Source: RZZS01 sp964491785 (GTDB taxonomy: Bacteria > Pseudomonadota > Alphaproteobacteria > Micavibrionales > Micavibrionaceae). From it: a stretch of DNA of 64,000 bases. Under the pieces are notes generated by a model. The model was not told where the DNA came from. It was given only the letters and a program-made list of their open reading frames with translations, and made no database searches. Location of the stretch: positions 212,258-276,257 of the forward strand of contig CAZBGS010000003.1 of assembly GCA_964491785.1 (NCBI GenBank). The letters run 5' to 3'. Position 1 is the stretch's first letter. Each line of letters begins with the position of its first letter. Below, piece by piece: positions 44,906 through 52,193 of this stretch. The position numbers and the translations under genes were made by a program.

Positions 44906-46225
44906 TCAGGCCATGCCCGGAAAACGCACCTGAAAGGCCGTTCCCTTGCCGCCAATGCCGCGGGATATTTGAATATCCGCCTTGTGCAGATCAACGACAT
45001 TGCGGACAATCGAAAGGCCGAGGCCGGAACCGATAGTGCCCGTTCCGGTAACGCGATAGAAACGGTCAAAAATCCGTTCGCGGTCTTTCTCGCTTATCCC
45101 GATTCCATTGTCGGCAACGTCCAGAACAATTTGCGTTTCATCCCGGTATAGCTTGACCTCGATATGGCCGTTTTCTTTCGTATAGGTCACGGCATTATTG
45201 ATAAGGTTTGCAGTCATCACCGCGAGTTTATGCGCGTTGCCCGAAAGGAAAAGCCCGCCCGCGATCTCGGAATCAATCGTGATATTTTTTGCCTGCGCTA
45301 TCGGCAAGGCTTGTTCAATCGCTTCCTCTACGACATGCGCCAGATTAAGCCTCGCAAAGGGGATTTCCGCGTTTTCCGGTTCCTGCCGCGCCAATTCAAG
45401 CAACTGGTGGGCAAGGCGCGCGCTTCGCAAGACGCCTTTTTCCAGCGTTTGCAGAGCGGCGGCTCTTTCGTCTTCATCCTGGGCGCGCTTCAAAATATCA
45501 AGCTGCAATCGCACGGCGGTTAAGGGCGTCCGCAATTCATGGGCTGCGTCCGCCGTAAATCGCCGTTGCGCCTCCAATGCCGCGCGCAGCCGGGAAAGAA
45601 GGTCATTCAAAGCATGAACAAGCGCGCTGATTTCAAACGGCACTTTTTCGCTCGGCAACGGTTCCAAAAATGACGGGTTTCTGTTTTTGATAAGGCTGGA
45701 AATATCCGCCAAGGGTTTCAGGCCGCGCCCGATCATAAGCCAGATCAACCCGGCCAGAATAGGAAACTGGATAACGATAGGAATAAGCAGAAAACCGTAA
45801 ATCTCCACGACAACGCTATGGCGCTCTTTCAAATCCTGCGAAAGCTGGACGATTGTATCGCCGTTTGATTGCCTGTAAAAACGCCAGCGGCTATCCCTGA
45901 ATTGCACCCGGCCTTTTCCGTCATGGTCTTGCAGCGGAAACTCAATGCTTGGGTGGGAGGAATAGGCAAGCTCGCCGTTAATCCATACTTGCCGCAGATA
46001 TTTTTCCTCGCCGCGCAGTTTGTGGTTTTCGAGATTCGGGGAAAGCGGAACATGGCCGGTCGGCCCGGTGGCTAAAATCGTATAGGCAACCTGTTTTAGA
46101 TTTTCATCGTAAAACTCGTCCATTTCCTCGCGCACGGTAAAGTACGTTATGAGCGCAAGCAAAACGGTCACTGTGAAAATGACGAGAAGAATTGATCTTA
46201 AAAGTTTCCTGCGAATTGAAATCAT
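44906..46225 (-). CDS. Sensor histidine kinase of the PmrB/QseC type
   Basis: 439 residues. N-terminal membrane helix (LLRSILLVIFTVTVLLALIT), an acidic periplasmic sensor (starting REEMDEFYDENL, about 30-145), a second helix (LLIPIVIQFPILAGLIWLM), HAMP-like region, HisKA with AAHELRTPLTAVRL, N-box NNAVTYTKENGH, G1 DNGIGISEKD and G2 GSGLGLSIV. Acidic sensor loops in PmrB bind cations; the same is possible here. Start overlaps the regulator stop by 4 bp. Confidence 0.92.
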   Translation of the reverse strand: MISIRRKLLRSILLVIFTVTVLLALITYFTVREEMDEFYDENLKQVAYTILATGPTGHVPLSPNLENHKLRGEEKYLRQVWINGELAYSSHPSIEFPLQDHDGKGRVQFRDSRWRFYRQSNGDTIVQLSQDLKERHSVVVEIYGFLLIPIVIQFPILAGLIWLMIGRGLKPLADISSLIKNRNPSFLEPLPSEKVPFEISALVHALNDLLSRLRAALEAQRRFTADAAHELRTPLTAVRLQLDILKRAQDEDERAAALQTLEKGVLRSARLAHQLLELARQEPENAEIPFARLNLAHVVEEAIEQALPIAQAKNITIDSEIAGGLFLSGNAHKLAVMTANLINNAVTYTKENGHIEVKLYRDETQIVLDVADNGIGISEKDRERIFDRFYRVTGTGTIGSGLGLSIVRNVVDLHKADIQISRGIGGKGTAFQVRFPGMA

Positions 46226-46893
46226 AACGGGTCGCCTAACGTGTAACCGAGATTGCGGATATTCTTGATAACGCCGCTATCCAGCTTTTTGCGGATTTGA
46301 TGGATATGCACCTCAACGGCATTGCTGGCGACTTCCTCGTTCCATCCGTAAAGGCTTTCCTCAAGCTGCGTCTTTGATAAAACCGCATTCGGAGTTTTCA
46401 GCAGCGTATGGATAAGCAGGAATTCCTTGGCGGAAAGGGAAACAATTTTATCGTCAAAAAAGACCTCGCGCGTTTTCGGATTGAGCGTGATTTTTCCGTG
46501 GCGGAGCAATCCGTTTTCATTCCCGGCCTGTCCCATGCTGCGGCGTAACAGGCTGCGAATGCGCGCCTCCAATTCCTCAAGCGCGAAGGGTTTTAAAAGA
46601 TAATCGTCCGCGCCCGTATCAAATCCTTTGATCTTGTCTGAAATCGCGTCGCGGGCGGTCAAGATCAAGACGGGCGTATCGTTCCCGCCTTTCCTGAGCG
46701 TATCGAGAACATGGATGCCGGATTTGCCGGGCAAGCCAAGGTCTAAAATAACAAGATCGTAACTTTCATTTTGCAGGGTTATGTCCGCGCTTTCGCCATC
46801 TTGCACCCAGTTGACGACGAAACTTTCCTTGCGTAGCGCCTTTTGCAAGTCTTCGCCAATCATTAAATCGTCTTCAACCAGCAGCAGCCGCAT
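46222..46893 (-). CDS. OmpR-family response regulator of the PmrA/QseB type
   Basis: 223 residues. Receiver with LLVEDDLMIGEDLQ, the phospho-acceptor Asp in DLVILDLGLPGKSG and KGFDTGADDYLLKPF, then a winged-helix trans_reg_C domain (ALSAKEFLLI-type, SLYGWNEEVASNAVEVHIHQ, IRNLGYTL). Probable activator of the two PmrA-box promoters found in the island (44830 and 47345). It heads the two-component pair; 463 bp upstream have no intact gene. Confidence 0.93.
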   Translation of the reverse strand: MRLLLVEDDLMIGEDLQKALRKESFVVNWVQDGESADITLQNESYDLVILDLGLPGKSGIHVLDTLRKGGNDTPVLILTARDAISDKIKGFDTGADDYLLKPFALEELEARIRSLLRRSMGQAGNENGLLRHGKITLNPKTREVFFDDKIVSLSAKEFLLIHTLLKTPNAVLSKTQLEESLYGWNEEVASNAVEVHIHQIRKKLDSGVIKNIRNLGYTLGDPL

Positions 46894-46977
46894 ACTTAAT
46901 TCCTCTTATTGAAGCTGGGTCTATATCTCTTTCATCCAACTCGGTTAGAGTCCCAATAATGTATAATAATATCACTA

Positions 46978-47286
46978 CTAATTAGTAGGGTATGAACTTT
47001 CCAGCCAATCCAATAAAATGTATAATGGCACACATATGGCGATCATCAAGCAATAGAATGTGAAGTCCTCTTTTATTGCTTTGTAGAGTTTTGGGCGGTT
47101 TGCATTAATTTTTTCATGATTCGCCCTTATAAAAGAAGGCTCGATAGACTTGACCTATCAATGACCACCGGAAAGAAAAGTGCGATCTTATTAAAGCTAT
47201 GAAACAAGACTCTCGCGAGAAAGTAGTGTGAATCTTTTCAGCCCTTCTAGCGCCCCCACTGGGGCCAGATTTATAAATCCTTGCAT
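46978..47286 (-). pseudogene. Frame-broken remnant of a small membrane protein gene
   Basis: Reading leftward, an ATG at 47284-47286 opens MQGFINLAPVGALEG and stops after 29 codons. A second frame continues with LFHSFNKIALFFPVVIDRSS, and a third frame (open from 47154 to a TAG at 46978) gives ANHEKINANRPKLYKAIKED then a membrane-like segment FYCLMIAICVPLYILLDWLE. The three pieces read like one protein with two frameshifts. It lies downstream of the PmrA box at 47345 and upstream of the response regulator. I do not recognise the family. Confidence 0.35.
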
Positions 47287-47344
47287 TTTTATCTCCGGGT
47301 CTCGCCCTATTTGAATGCGGATAAGCGGAGTAATGCAGGGTTAT

Positions 47345-47361
47345 CTTAAGGGAAACTTAAA
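47345..47361 (-). promoter_or_regulatory. Second PmrA-box-like operator, upstream of the regulator unit
   Basis: On the minus strand TTTAAG-TTTCC-CTTAAG, an exact match to YTTAAK-N5-YTTAAK. It is 59 bp upstream of the ATG of the broken membrane-protein frame and overlaps the end of the AbiEii gene. Leftward orientation and spacing match the site at 44830. It suggests autoregulation of the pmrAB-like genes. Confidence 0.6.
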
Positions 47362-48304
47362 GCCGTTCTTTGAAATCGCTAATTTTTTGTAAAATCTCAT
47401 TGAAATCTGGCTGCGACCGATAATAAAGGGTGTGGGTGGATTCATAAGCCGACTTATACAAATCCCGCGGTTCTTTATCCGTCAATAAGAACGCTTCATT
47501 TTCAGCAATCACCGGATTATCCGCAGCGCGGAACCGCTTTTCCTTATGCGCCAGATATTCCGGTGTGCCGATGAATTTGACCGTTTCCGCATCCTGCAAC
47601 AGGCAATAAACATCGTAATAATGCCGCATGAAATTAACGGGCAATCGCCCCGTTTCCTGCTGCTGGCGGTATTTGGTGGATATGGTTTGCAGTTTTTCAA
47701 CCAGCGTATATCCGGGATGGTAACAGGAAACCTCCACGGCGCAGTTATCTGTGATCGGTACTTTACCGACCGCGTAATCATAGGCCCATGAACTGATGGT
47801 TTTGGGGAAGTTTGGCGTTATATCGTCAAACCCGACTTCCAGCAGAATCCCGTCTTTCAAGCCATCAATCTTTTCACCGATGATTTGATAATGGAGCCGG
47901 ATTCCACCGCTTCGATATTTTGCATCGTCAAACGCAGTGTCGCGCTGAACATCATGGATACCGGCAATCCTGATGGTTCCGGCCAGCCAGTCATAAAATC
48001 TTTTCCGGCCTTCGCAATGTTCCGGTTTATCGTGATTGCGGCCCGTTTTTATATCCATCCCGGCGGGCGGTTCAATCCGAATGTCTATATCTTCGGAAAA
48101 ACGGTGTATCAGCCCGAAACCTTTGGAGAGGGATGTGCCGCCCTTCAACTCAAATCGCAGCCCAAGTTTTTGCAGCCCGTAAAGGCAGTGCATAATCCAA
48201 TAGTCTTTTTCGACCAGAGCCGGGGCAATATCCATCTCCCCTGCCACAATGCGAATGAGGGCGGGGAAATCAGGATGGTTATGCAAGAATCCGTCAGTGG
48301 ACAT
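47357..48304 (-). CDS. AbiEii-type nucleotidyltransferase toxin
   Basis: 315 residues. DNA polymerase-beta-type nucleotidyltransferase with LKGGTSLSKGFGLIHRFSED followed by IDIRI, the GGT/S ... ED.D motif of the AbiEii/AbiGii family. Forms a type IV toxin-antitoxin and abortive-infection system with the AbiEi partner whose gene lies just upstream; the two frames overlap by 11 bp. AbiEii transfers nucleotides and blocks growth when unopposed. The role in the island is maintenance or phage defence. Confidence 0.88.
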   Translation of the reverse strand: MSTDGFLHNHPDFPALIRIVAGEMDIAPALVEKDYWIMHCLYGLQKLGLRFELKGGTSLSKGFGLIHRFSEDIDIRIEPPAGMDIKTGRNHDKPEHCEGRKRFYDWLAGTIRIAGIHDVQRDTAFDDAKYRSGGIRLHYQIIGEKIDGLKDGILLEVGFDDITPNFPKTISSWAYDYAVGKVPITDNCAVEVSCYHPGYTLVEKLQTISTKYRQQQETGRLPVNFMRHYYDVYCLLQDAETVKFIGTPEYLAHKEKRFRAADNPVIAENEAFLLTDKEPRDLYKSAYESTHTLYYRSQPDFNEILQKISDFKERL

Positions 48305-48890
48305 ACTGTAATCTATCGCCCATCAGGAACTTGGCAAAGAACTTCCTGGCCCGCGCCCCGCCATATTCACGGACGGCATCAGCCAGGGCGCGTTTATCCA
48401 TCGAAACGGCCTTGTTTTTAACCTGTTCCAAGACCTGTTCCCGGTCTTCCGCAAGCTGGTCGAGGTTATTGACCACATCGACCAGCAGAAATTCCGGGGT
48501 GGGCTTGCGGGGAAAATACGGCTTCACGGCAAAGCGGAACGTCCGCCCGCCCAGCTTAAAGCGGCCATGCCGCTTGTGGTTATAAACAACTGTTTCGTTA
48601 TAAAGCTGGGTCGTACCCAGCCCCAAGGCGTTATACAGGTTCGGGGAAGTCAGCAAAAAGCGATCATCTTTCAGGAACGCCCGCACCAGTGTTTCATCAT
48701 CGGCGGGGGCTGGCCCGAAGGCGGTCATTTGGGGGCAGTAATACAGCCCGCCGGACAGCTTCATCAAAACGCCGTCTTCGGTAAGCTGGCGCAAATGGCG
48801 GTCAACGGCATTTGACCATTGTTCCAGATCGGCGCGGCGGTAAACCGCCCCCGGCTGGAAATAGTCTTTGAATTGTTCAACGGCGTTCAT
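48294..48890 (-). CDS. AbiEi-type antitoxin, transcriptional repressor
   Basis: 198 residues. N-terminal winged helix (about 1-70: DLEQWSNAVDRHLRQLTEDG, with LMKLSGGLYYCP) and a C-terminal antitoxin domain (from about 75). The start at 48890 (MNAVEQFKDY) has an excellent GAGGAAG Shine-Dalgarno; an earlier in-frame start at 48938 lacks one. AbiEi proteins bind inverted repeats in their own promoter, and one is seen upstream at 48932-48964. Confidence 0.85.
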   Translation of the reverse strand: MNAVEQFKDYFQPGAVYRRADLEQWSNAVDRHLRQLTEDGVLMKLSGGLYYCPQMTAFGPAPADDETLVRAFLKDDRFLLTSPNLYNALGLGTTQLYNETVVYNHKRHGRFKLGGRTFRFAVKPYFPRKPTPEFLLVDVVNNLDQLAEDREQVLEQVKNKAVSMDKRALADAVREYGGARARKFFAKFLMGDRLQYVH

Positions 48891-48909
48891 GGCATCTTCC
48901 TCTCTTTCC

Positions 48910-48938
48910 AGACTATCGAAAATAGGCCAATATTGCAA
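48910..48938 (-). promoter_or_regulatory. Candidate promoter of the abiE operon
   Basis: Leftward -35 TTGCAA (48933-48938) and -10 TAGTCT (48910-48915) with a 17-base spacer, ending 20 bp before the AbiEi start. An ATTGCA/TGCAAT inverted repeat (48932-48937 and 48959-48964) overlaps the -35 and may be the antitoxin operator. Confidence 0.35.
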
Positions 48939-49087
48939 GTAATTTCATTGAAAATTCATGCAATCATATCCCATTGCCATCCTCAAGAATCAGCTTATAG
49001 TCCGCAAAAGTAAGGGGTTAGCGGCTCCTACTGTTTCCGTAAAATAATCCTTAAATTTTATCGGCTATCCTGAAAAATAAGGGCTTA

Positions 49088-49115
49088 AGAGCGCACTTAC
49101 GCAAACTGCGTTTGC
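49088..49115 (-). other. oriT: Candidate oriT of the MOBQ (RSF1010/Ti) type
   Basis: Reading the minus strand: a perfect 6-bp inverted repeat GCAAAC-GCA-GTTTGC (49115-49101) followed after zero bases by GTAAGTGCGCTCT (49100-49088). The RSF1010 nick region is GTAAGTGCGCCCT preceded by an inverted repeat, so layout and 12 of 13 bases agree. A nick would be expected after GTAAGTGCG, between bases opposite 49092 and 49091. It lies about 160 bp upstream of the relaxase gene, its natural partner. Confidence 0.75.
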
Positions 49116-49179
49116 CCGGCTTCGCCGGAGTGCTTTTGCGGCCCTGCCGGGCCTTGGGGCCAGCTTGCCGCTGTCCCCT

Positions 49180-49229
49180 GTGTTGTTATTCCGCCCGGTA
49201 ATTTTGGAAGCCGGGCGAAACAACAACAC
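49180..49229. repeat. Large imperfect stem-loop upstream of the relaxase gene
   Basis: Arms GTGTTGTTATTCCGCCCGG (49180-49198) and CCGGGCGAAACAACAACAC (49211-49229) pair at 17 of 19 positions with a 12-base loop. It sits between oriT and the relaxase start. It may be part of the transfer origin, a promoter operator, or a terminator. Confidence 0.6.
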
Positions 49230-49275
49230 TTTTGAACAACAATAAATCGCCCATAGAGGGAAAGGCTTTGCAGCC

Positions 49276-51243
49276 TTGGCGATTTATCATTGTTCATTGC
49301 GGGTGTTTTCACGGTCTGACGGCCACTCCGCCGTGGCCGCCGCCGCGTACCGCGCCGGGGCGGTGCTGCATGATGAACGGCGGGGCTTTACGCACCGCTA
49401 CCACAATCGCAAGGGCGTTGTGGCCTCATTCATCCTCACACCACCGCAAGCCCCTGAAACCACCCGCAACCGCGTTGCCTTGTGGAACGCAGTCGAAGCG
49501 GCGGAAACCCGCAAAAATTCCCGCGTGGCACGGGAGATTATTCTGGCCCTACCGCATGAATTGCCAGCCCCGGCCCGCGAGTCTCTCGCCCGCGATATGG
49601 GCCTGTGGCTGGTGGAACGGTACAACGTGGCCGTTGATACGTCCCTGCATAGTCCGGTTGCCGGAGACGGACACGATCCCCGCAACCACCACGCTCATTT
49701 GCTGTTTACCACCCGCGAAATCACAAAAGACGGACTTGGCAAGAAAACCCGCATCCTTGACGACCGGGAGCAAGGCCCGCAGGAAGTCGAGTTAATCCGC
49801 CTGATCTGGGAAACGCTTGCCAATGACGCATTGGAGCAAGCGGGCCTGACCCATGCCAAAATCGACCGCCGGACGCTGGACGATCAAGGCATAGACCGCA
49901 TCCCGCAAATCCATATCGGGCCGGAAGGCAAGGCCGCAAAAGAAAAACAGGCCGACGACGAGGATGACCAAAAGGAGGATGAAGACGAATCCGGCGACAA
50001 GGATGGAAAACAAGGCGGCGGCGGTTCCGGCGATAAAGGGCCAGCACCCAAGCCCGCCAAAGAAACGACCGCAGAAAAAGAAACCACCGGCCAGAAACGG
50101 GACGTTGATTATAAATCCATCGACCAAGGTCAGACCCGCGCCGAACTGGTAGAAGAAATCAAGCGCGTGAACGCCGAGCGCAGCAAATGGTCCGCATTGC
50201 CGTTAGCCAAACAAATCAAAACCATCGAGCAGGAAATGACGCAACTGGATAAACGAGTCCGGCATTTTGAAAACATCTATGCAAAGACCAGTCTTCCCAA
50301 CATCATTAAAAAATCCATTGTCGAGATTGTCCGGTTTTCAAAAGACATTTTATTTAATCGCATCCTGAACCGCGAAACCTTGCGCCTATCCGAACAGGAA
50401 TCGCAAGCGCGTATCGTGCGGCAGAATTTCCGGTACGGGCGATCTTTTAGAACAGGGATTCACGAACAAATCCAGACCATGAAAACCCGGCTTTCCATGC
50501 TGGAAGAAAGCCATGAACATTACCGCAAATATAAGTCATTCGTGGATTCGATAGAAAAGACTCTGGCAGAAAATCCGGCCATAAAATTCACGGAAAGCGC
50601 AAAGACAAAAACGATCACTGATTTAGAGTTTTCGACAAAACTTAAGCTGAAAGCCGAATTGCTACGCGAGGGCGTACCGGAGATATTCAAGCCATCGAAA
50701 GGAACAATCCGCATAGCGGAGCCGCTCAACAAACAAAACTCTATTCCACCATCAAAACTACAACAAACAGAGCAGCGCGGCGCAAGCGTTTCTACGACAA
50801 CGCCATTAAAAACGGATACAGAAAAACCCGCAATCCTGCCACCTAAAAACACCGTCCCGCAAAGCGCAGAGCGCAAAGATTGGTTCATCCCCGCATCAGA
50901 AAAAACACGCGGTTTGCATGAACATATAGAAAGGGAACTGGCAAACAGGAAGCAACAGAATCCTGCGCCGCGACCAGATAAAGACTCTTCTCCATTACGA
51001 AGTGCGTTCAAAAGCGCAAGCCAGAACAAGCCGCCGGAGAAATTCACAACGACCGAATATGTGCGCGAAAAGGTCAAAGAGGAATCGGCAAAAATACGGG
51101 AGAAAATGCCACCGGAATATAAGGCAGAGTCTTATCCCGAAGACACACCCAAAAGCGCGAAAATGTCCGGCACGTTTAATCGTGCCGCCGCCAGCAACAC
51201 AGATAAACCATCACCGAATCACGAGCCTGATTATCAGCCGTAA
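49276..51243 (+). CDS. MobA/MobL-family relaxase
   Basis: 655 residues. N-terminal relaxase domain (about 1-200) with the DGHSAVAAAAYRAG segment, the metal-binding His-rich HNHHAHLLFTT-type motif (NHHAHLLFT, about 136-144) and DRRTLDDQGIDR. The rest is charged and low-complexity with Glu/Asp/Lys/Gln stretches and long coiled coil (about 290-470). It nicks oriT and pilots the transferred strand; no helicase or type IV secretion genes are present, so transfer would need a helper. The only start in this frame is TTG at 49276, preceded by GAGGGAAAGG, since the frame opens at 49246. Confidence 0.9.
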   Translation: MAIYHCSLRVFSRSDGHSAVAAAAYRAGAVLHDERRGFTHRYHNRKGVVASFILTPPQAPETTRNRVALWNAVEAAETRKNSRVAREIILALPHELPAPARESLARDMGLWLVERYNVAVDTSLHSPVAGDGHDPRNHHAHLLFTTREITKDGLGKKTRILDDREQGPQEVELIRLIWETLANDALEQAGLTHAKIDRRTLDDQGIDRIPQIHIGPEGKAAKEKQADDEDDQKEDEDESGDKDGKQGGGGSGDKGPAPKPAKETTAEKETTGQKRDVDYKSIDQGQTRAELVEEIKRVNAERSKWSALPLAKQIKTIEQEMTQLDKRVRHFENIYAKTSLPNIIKKSIVEIVRFSKDILFNRILNRETLRLSEQESQARIVRQNFRYGRSFRTGIHEQIQTMKTRLSMLEESHEHYRKYKSFVDSIEKTLAENPAIKFTESAKTKTITDLEFSTKLKLKAELLREGVPEIFKPSKGTIRIAEPLNKQNSIPPSKLQQTEQRGASVSTTTPLKTDTEKPAILPPKNTVPQSAERKDWFIPASEKTRGLHEHIERELANRKQQNPAPRPDKDSSPLRSAFKSASQNKPPEKFTTTEYVREKVKEESAKIREKMPPEYKAESYPEDTPKSAKMSGTFNRAAASNTDKPSPNHEPDYQP

Positions 51244-51292
51244 TAGTCTGTTTTATTCCATGCTATCGGGGCTGTTTTTATGCCTCCATGTA

Positions 51293-51327
51293 AAAATATC
51301 CTGCACAAGTTCTGCACAGGATATTTT
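51293..51327. terminator. Hairpin at the right end of the island
   Basis: Perfect 11-bp arms AAAATATCCTG/CAGGATATTTT with a 13-base loop. It lies 50 bp past the relaxase stop and 31 bp before the SirB1-like gene end. It overlaps the TGCACA-repeat att candidate (51301-51319). Either a bidirectional terminator or part of the recombination site. Confidence 0.5.
51301..51319 (+). other. Candidate island right end (att-like motif)
   Basis: CTGCACA-AGTTC-TGCACAG, with the same 7+5+7 layout and 11-bp period as the left motif at 40124-40142. The two flanks of 7 bases are identical between the ends while the 5-base centre differs, like the coupling sequences of some conjugative transposons. Lies just before the core SirB1-like gene. 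Confidence 0.4.
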
Positions 51328-51357
51328 GAGTCATTTTATAGGTTTATTTTCAATTAG

Positions 51358-52164
51358 TTAGAATTGCCAATGGACCTCTCTGGCATCTGGCGTTTTGTCG
51401 ATATAACTCTCCAGCGCGGCGATTGCCTCGCGCGGGCGGTTCGATCGGGCGTAAAGAACCCCGGCATCAAGCAGCAGCCTGTATTCTTCAGGATCGACGA
51501 TTTGCAGCCCCTGAACGATTCGCAGTGCTCCCTCGTAATCTTCCAGCTCGATTCGCCTGAATTTAAGTATATTTTGCAGCCTCATAAGAAGTTCCCGGTT
51601 ACCCGGCGGCTCGTAATAATCTGCGGATAACTCCGCATCTCCCCACAGGGCCCTTTTAACATAAGATCTAAGATCGGCTGCCTGTAGCAGTTTGCAGCCC
51701 GCGGAAGGATCGAAAATCAGCCTCTTGCCGTCTTTTTCCAGGCGCAAGACGTTATGCCCCGGAATCCTCATCACAGAAATATCCCACCCCTGCGCCTTTC
51801 CGGCATGCAAATAAAGTATGCATAGCGCCAGCGGCGAACCCTTGCGCCTGTCGATAACCTCGATCATATCGGAATTGATTACTCCGGGGTCTTCTTCATC
51901 TCCGTAATAACCGTGGAAATCGGCCAGCACATGCTTTAATGCGGCAAGTTGTGTCTCAACCGTATCTCCTGCTTTAGCCTCAATCAAAGCCCTGTGACGC
52001 TCCCCGACATCGCGAATCAGTGATTTCAAATGGGTAAAATAACTCTCCAGGGACAGCCCGGGCCGCTCAAGAGCCGAGAGAGCGACAGCGGCAGGTGCAA
52101 CCTCGACCTTATCGTCGGGCTTCCTTGATACTTTATCCAGGTACGCGTTAGCTTCTACAGCCAT
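51358..52164 (-). CDS. sirB1: SirB1/transglutaminase-like protein with tetratricopeptide region
   Basis: 268 residues. SirB1-N (PF13369-like) segment about 35-180: LKHVLADFHGYYGDEEDPGV, PLALCILYLHAGKAQGWDIS, MRIPGHNVLRLEKDGKRLIF. A C-terminal tetratricopeptide stretch (IELEDYEGALRIVQGLQIVD and LYARSNRPREAIAALESYID) follows. Widespread proteobacterial protein of unclear function. It is the first core gene right of the island and has normal length, so the integration did not cut it. Confidence 0.85.
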   Translation of the reverse strand: MAVEANAYLDKVSRKPDDKVEVAPAAVALSALERPGLSLESYFTHLKSLIRDVGERHRALIEAKAGDTVETQLAALKHVLADFHGYYGDEEDPGVINSDMIEVIDRRKGSPLALCILYLHAGKAQGWDISVMRIPGHNVLRLEKDGKRLIFDPSAGCKLLQAADLRSYVKRALWGDAELSADYYEPPGNRELLMRLQNILKFRRIELEDYEGALRIVQGLQIVDPEEYRLLLDAGVLYARSNRPREAIAALESYIDKTPDAREVHWQF

Positions 52165-52193
52165 TTCATAAACTTTTCTTGGAACAGGCCGGA

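Larger units (their letters stand above)
48939..49275. other. Gap between abiE and the relaxase: transfer and regulatory region
   Basis: 337 bp without a gene. It holds a MOBQ-type oriT at 49088-49115, a short hairpin CCGGC/GCCGG at 49116-49128, and a large stem-loop at 49180-49229. Repetitive G+C-rich sequence fills 49130-49180. Confidence 0.6.

Noticed and set aside
49232..49795. A 187-codon plus-strand frame starting before the relaxase
   Set aside because: Overlaps the relaxase in another frame and reads as Pro/Ala/Arg-rich noise; the MobA/MobL frame has the real motifs.
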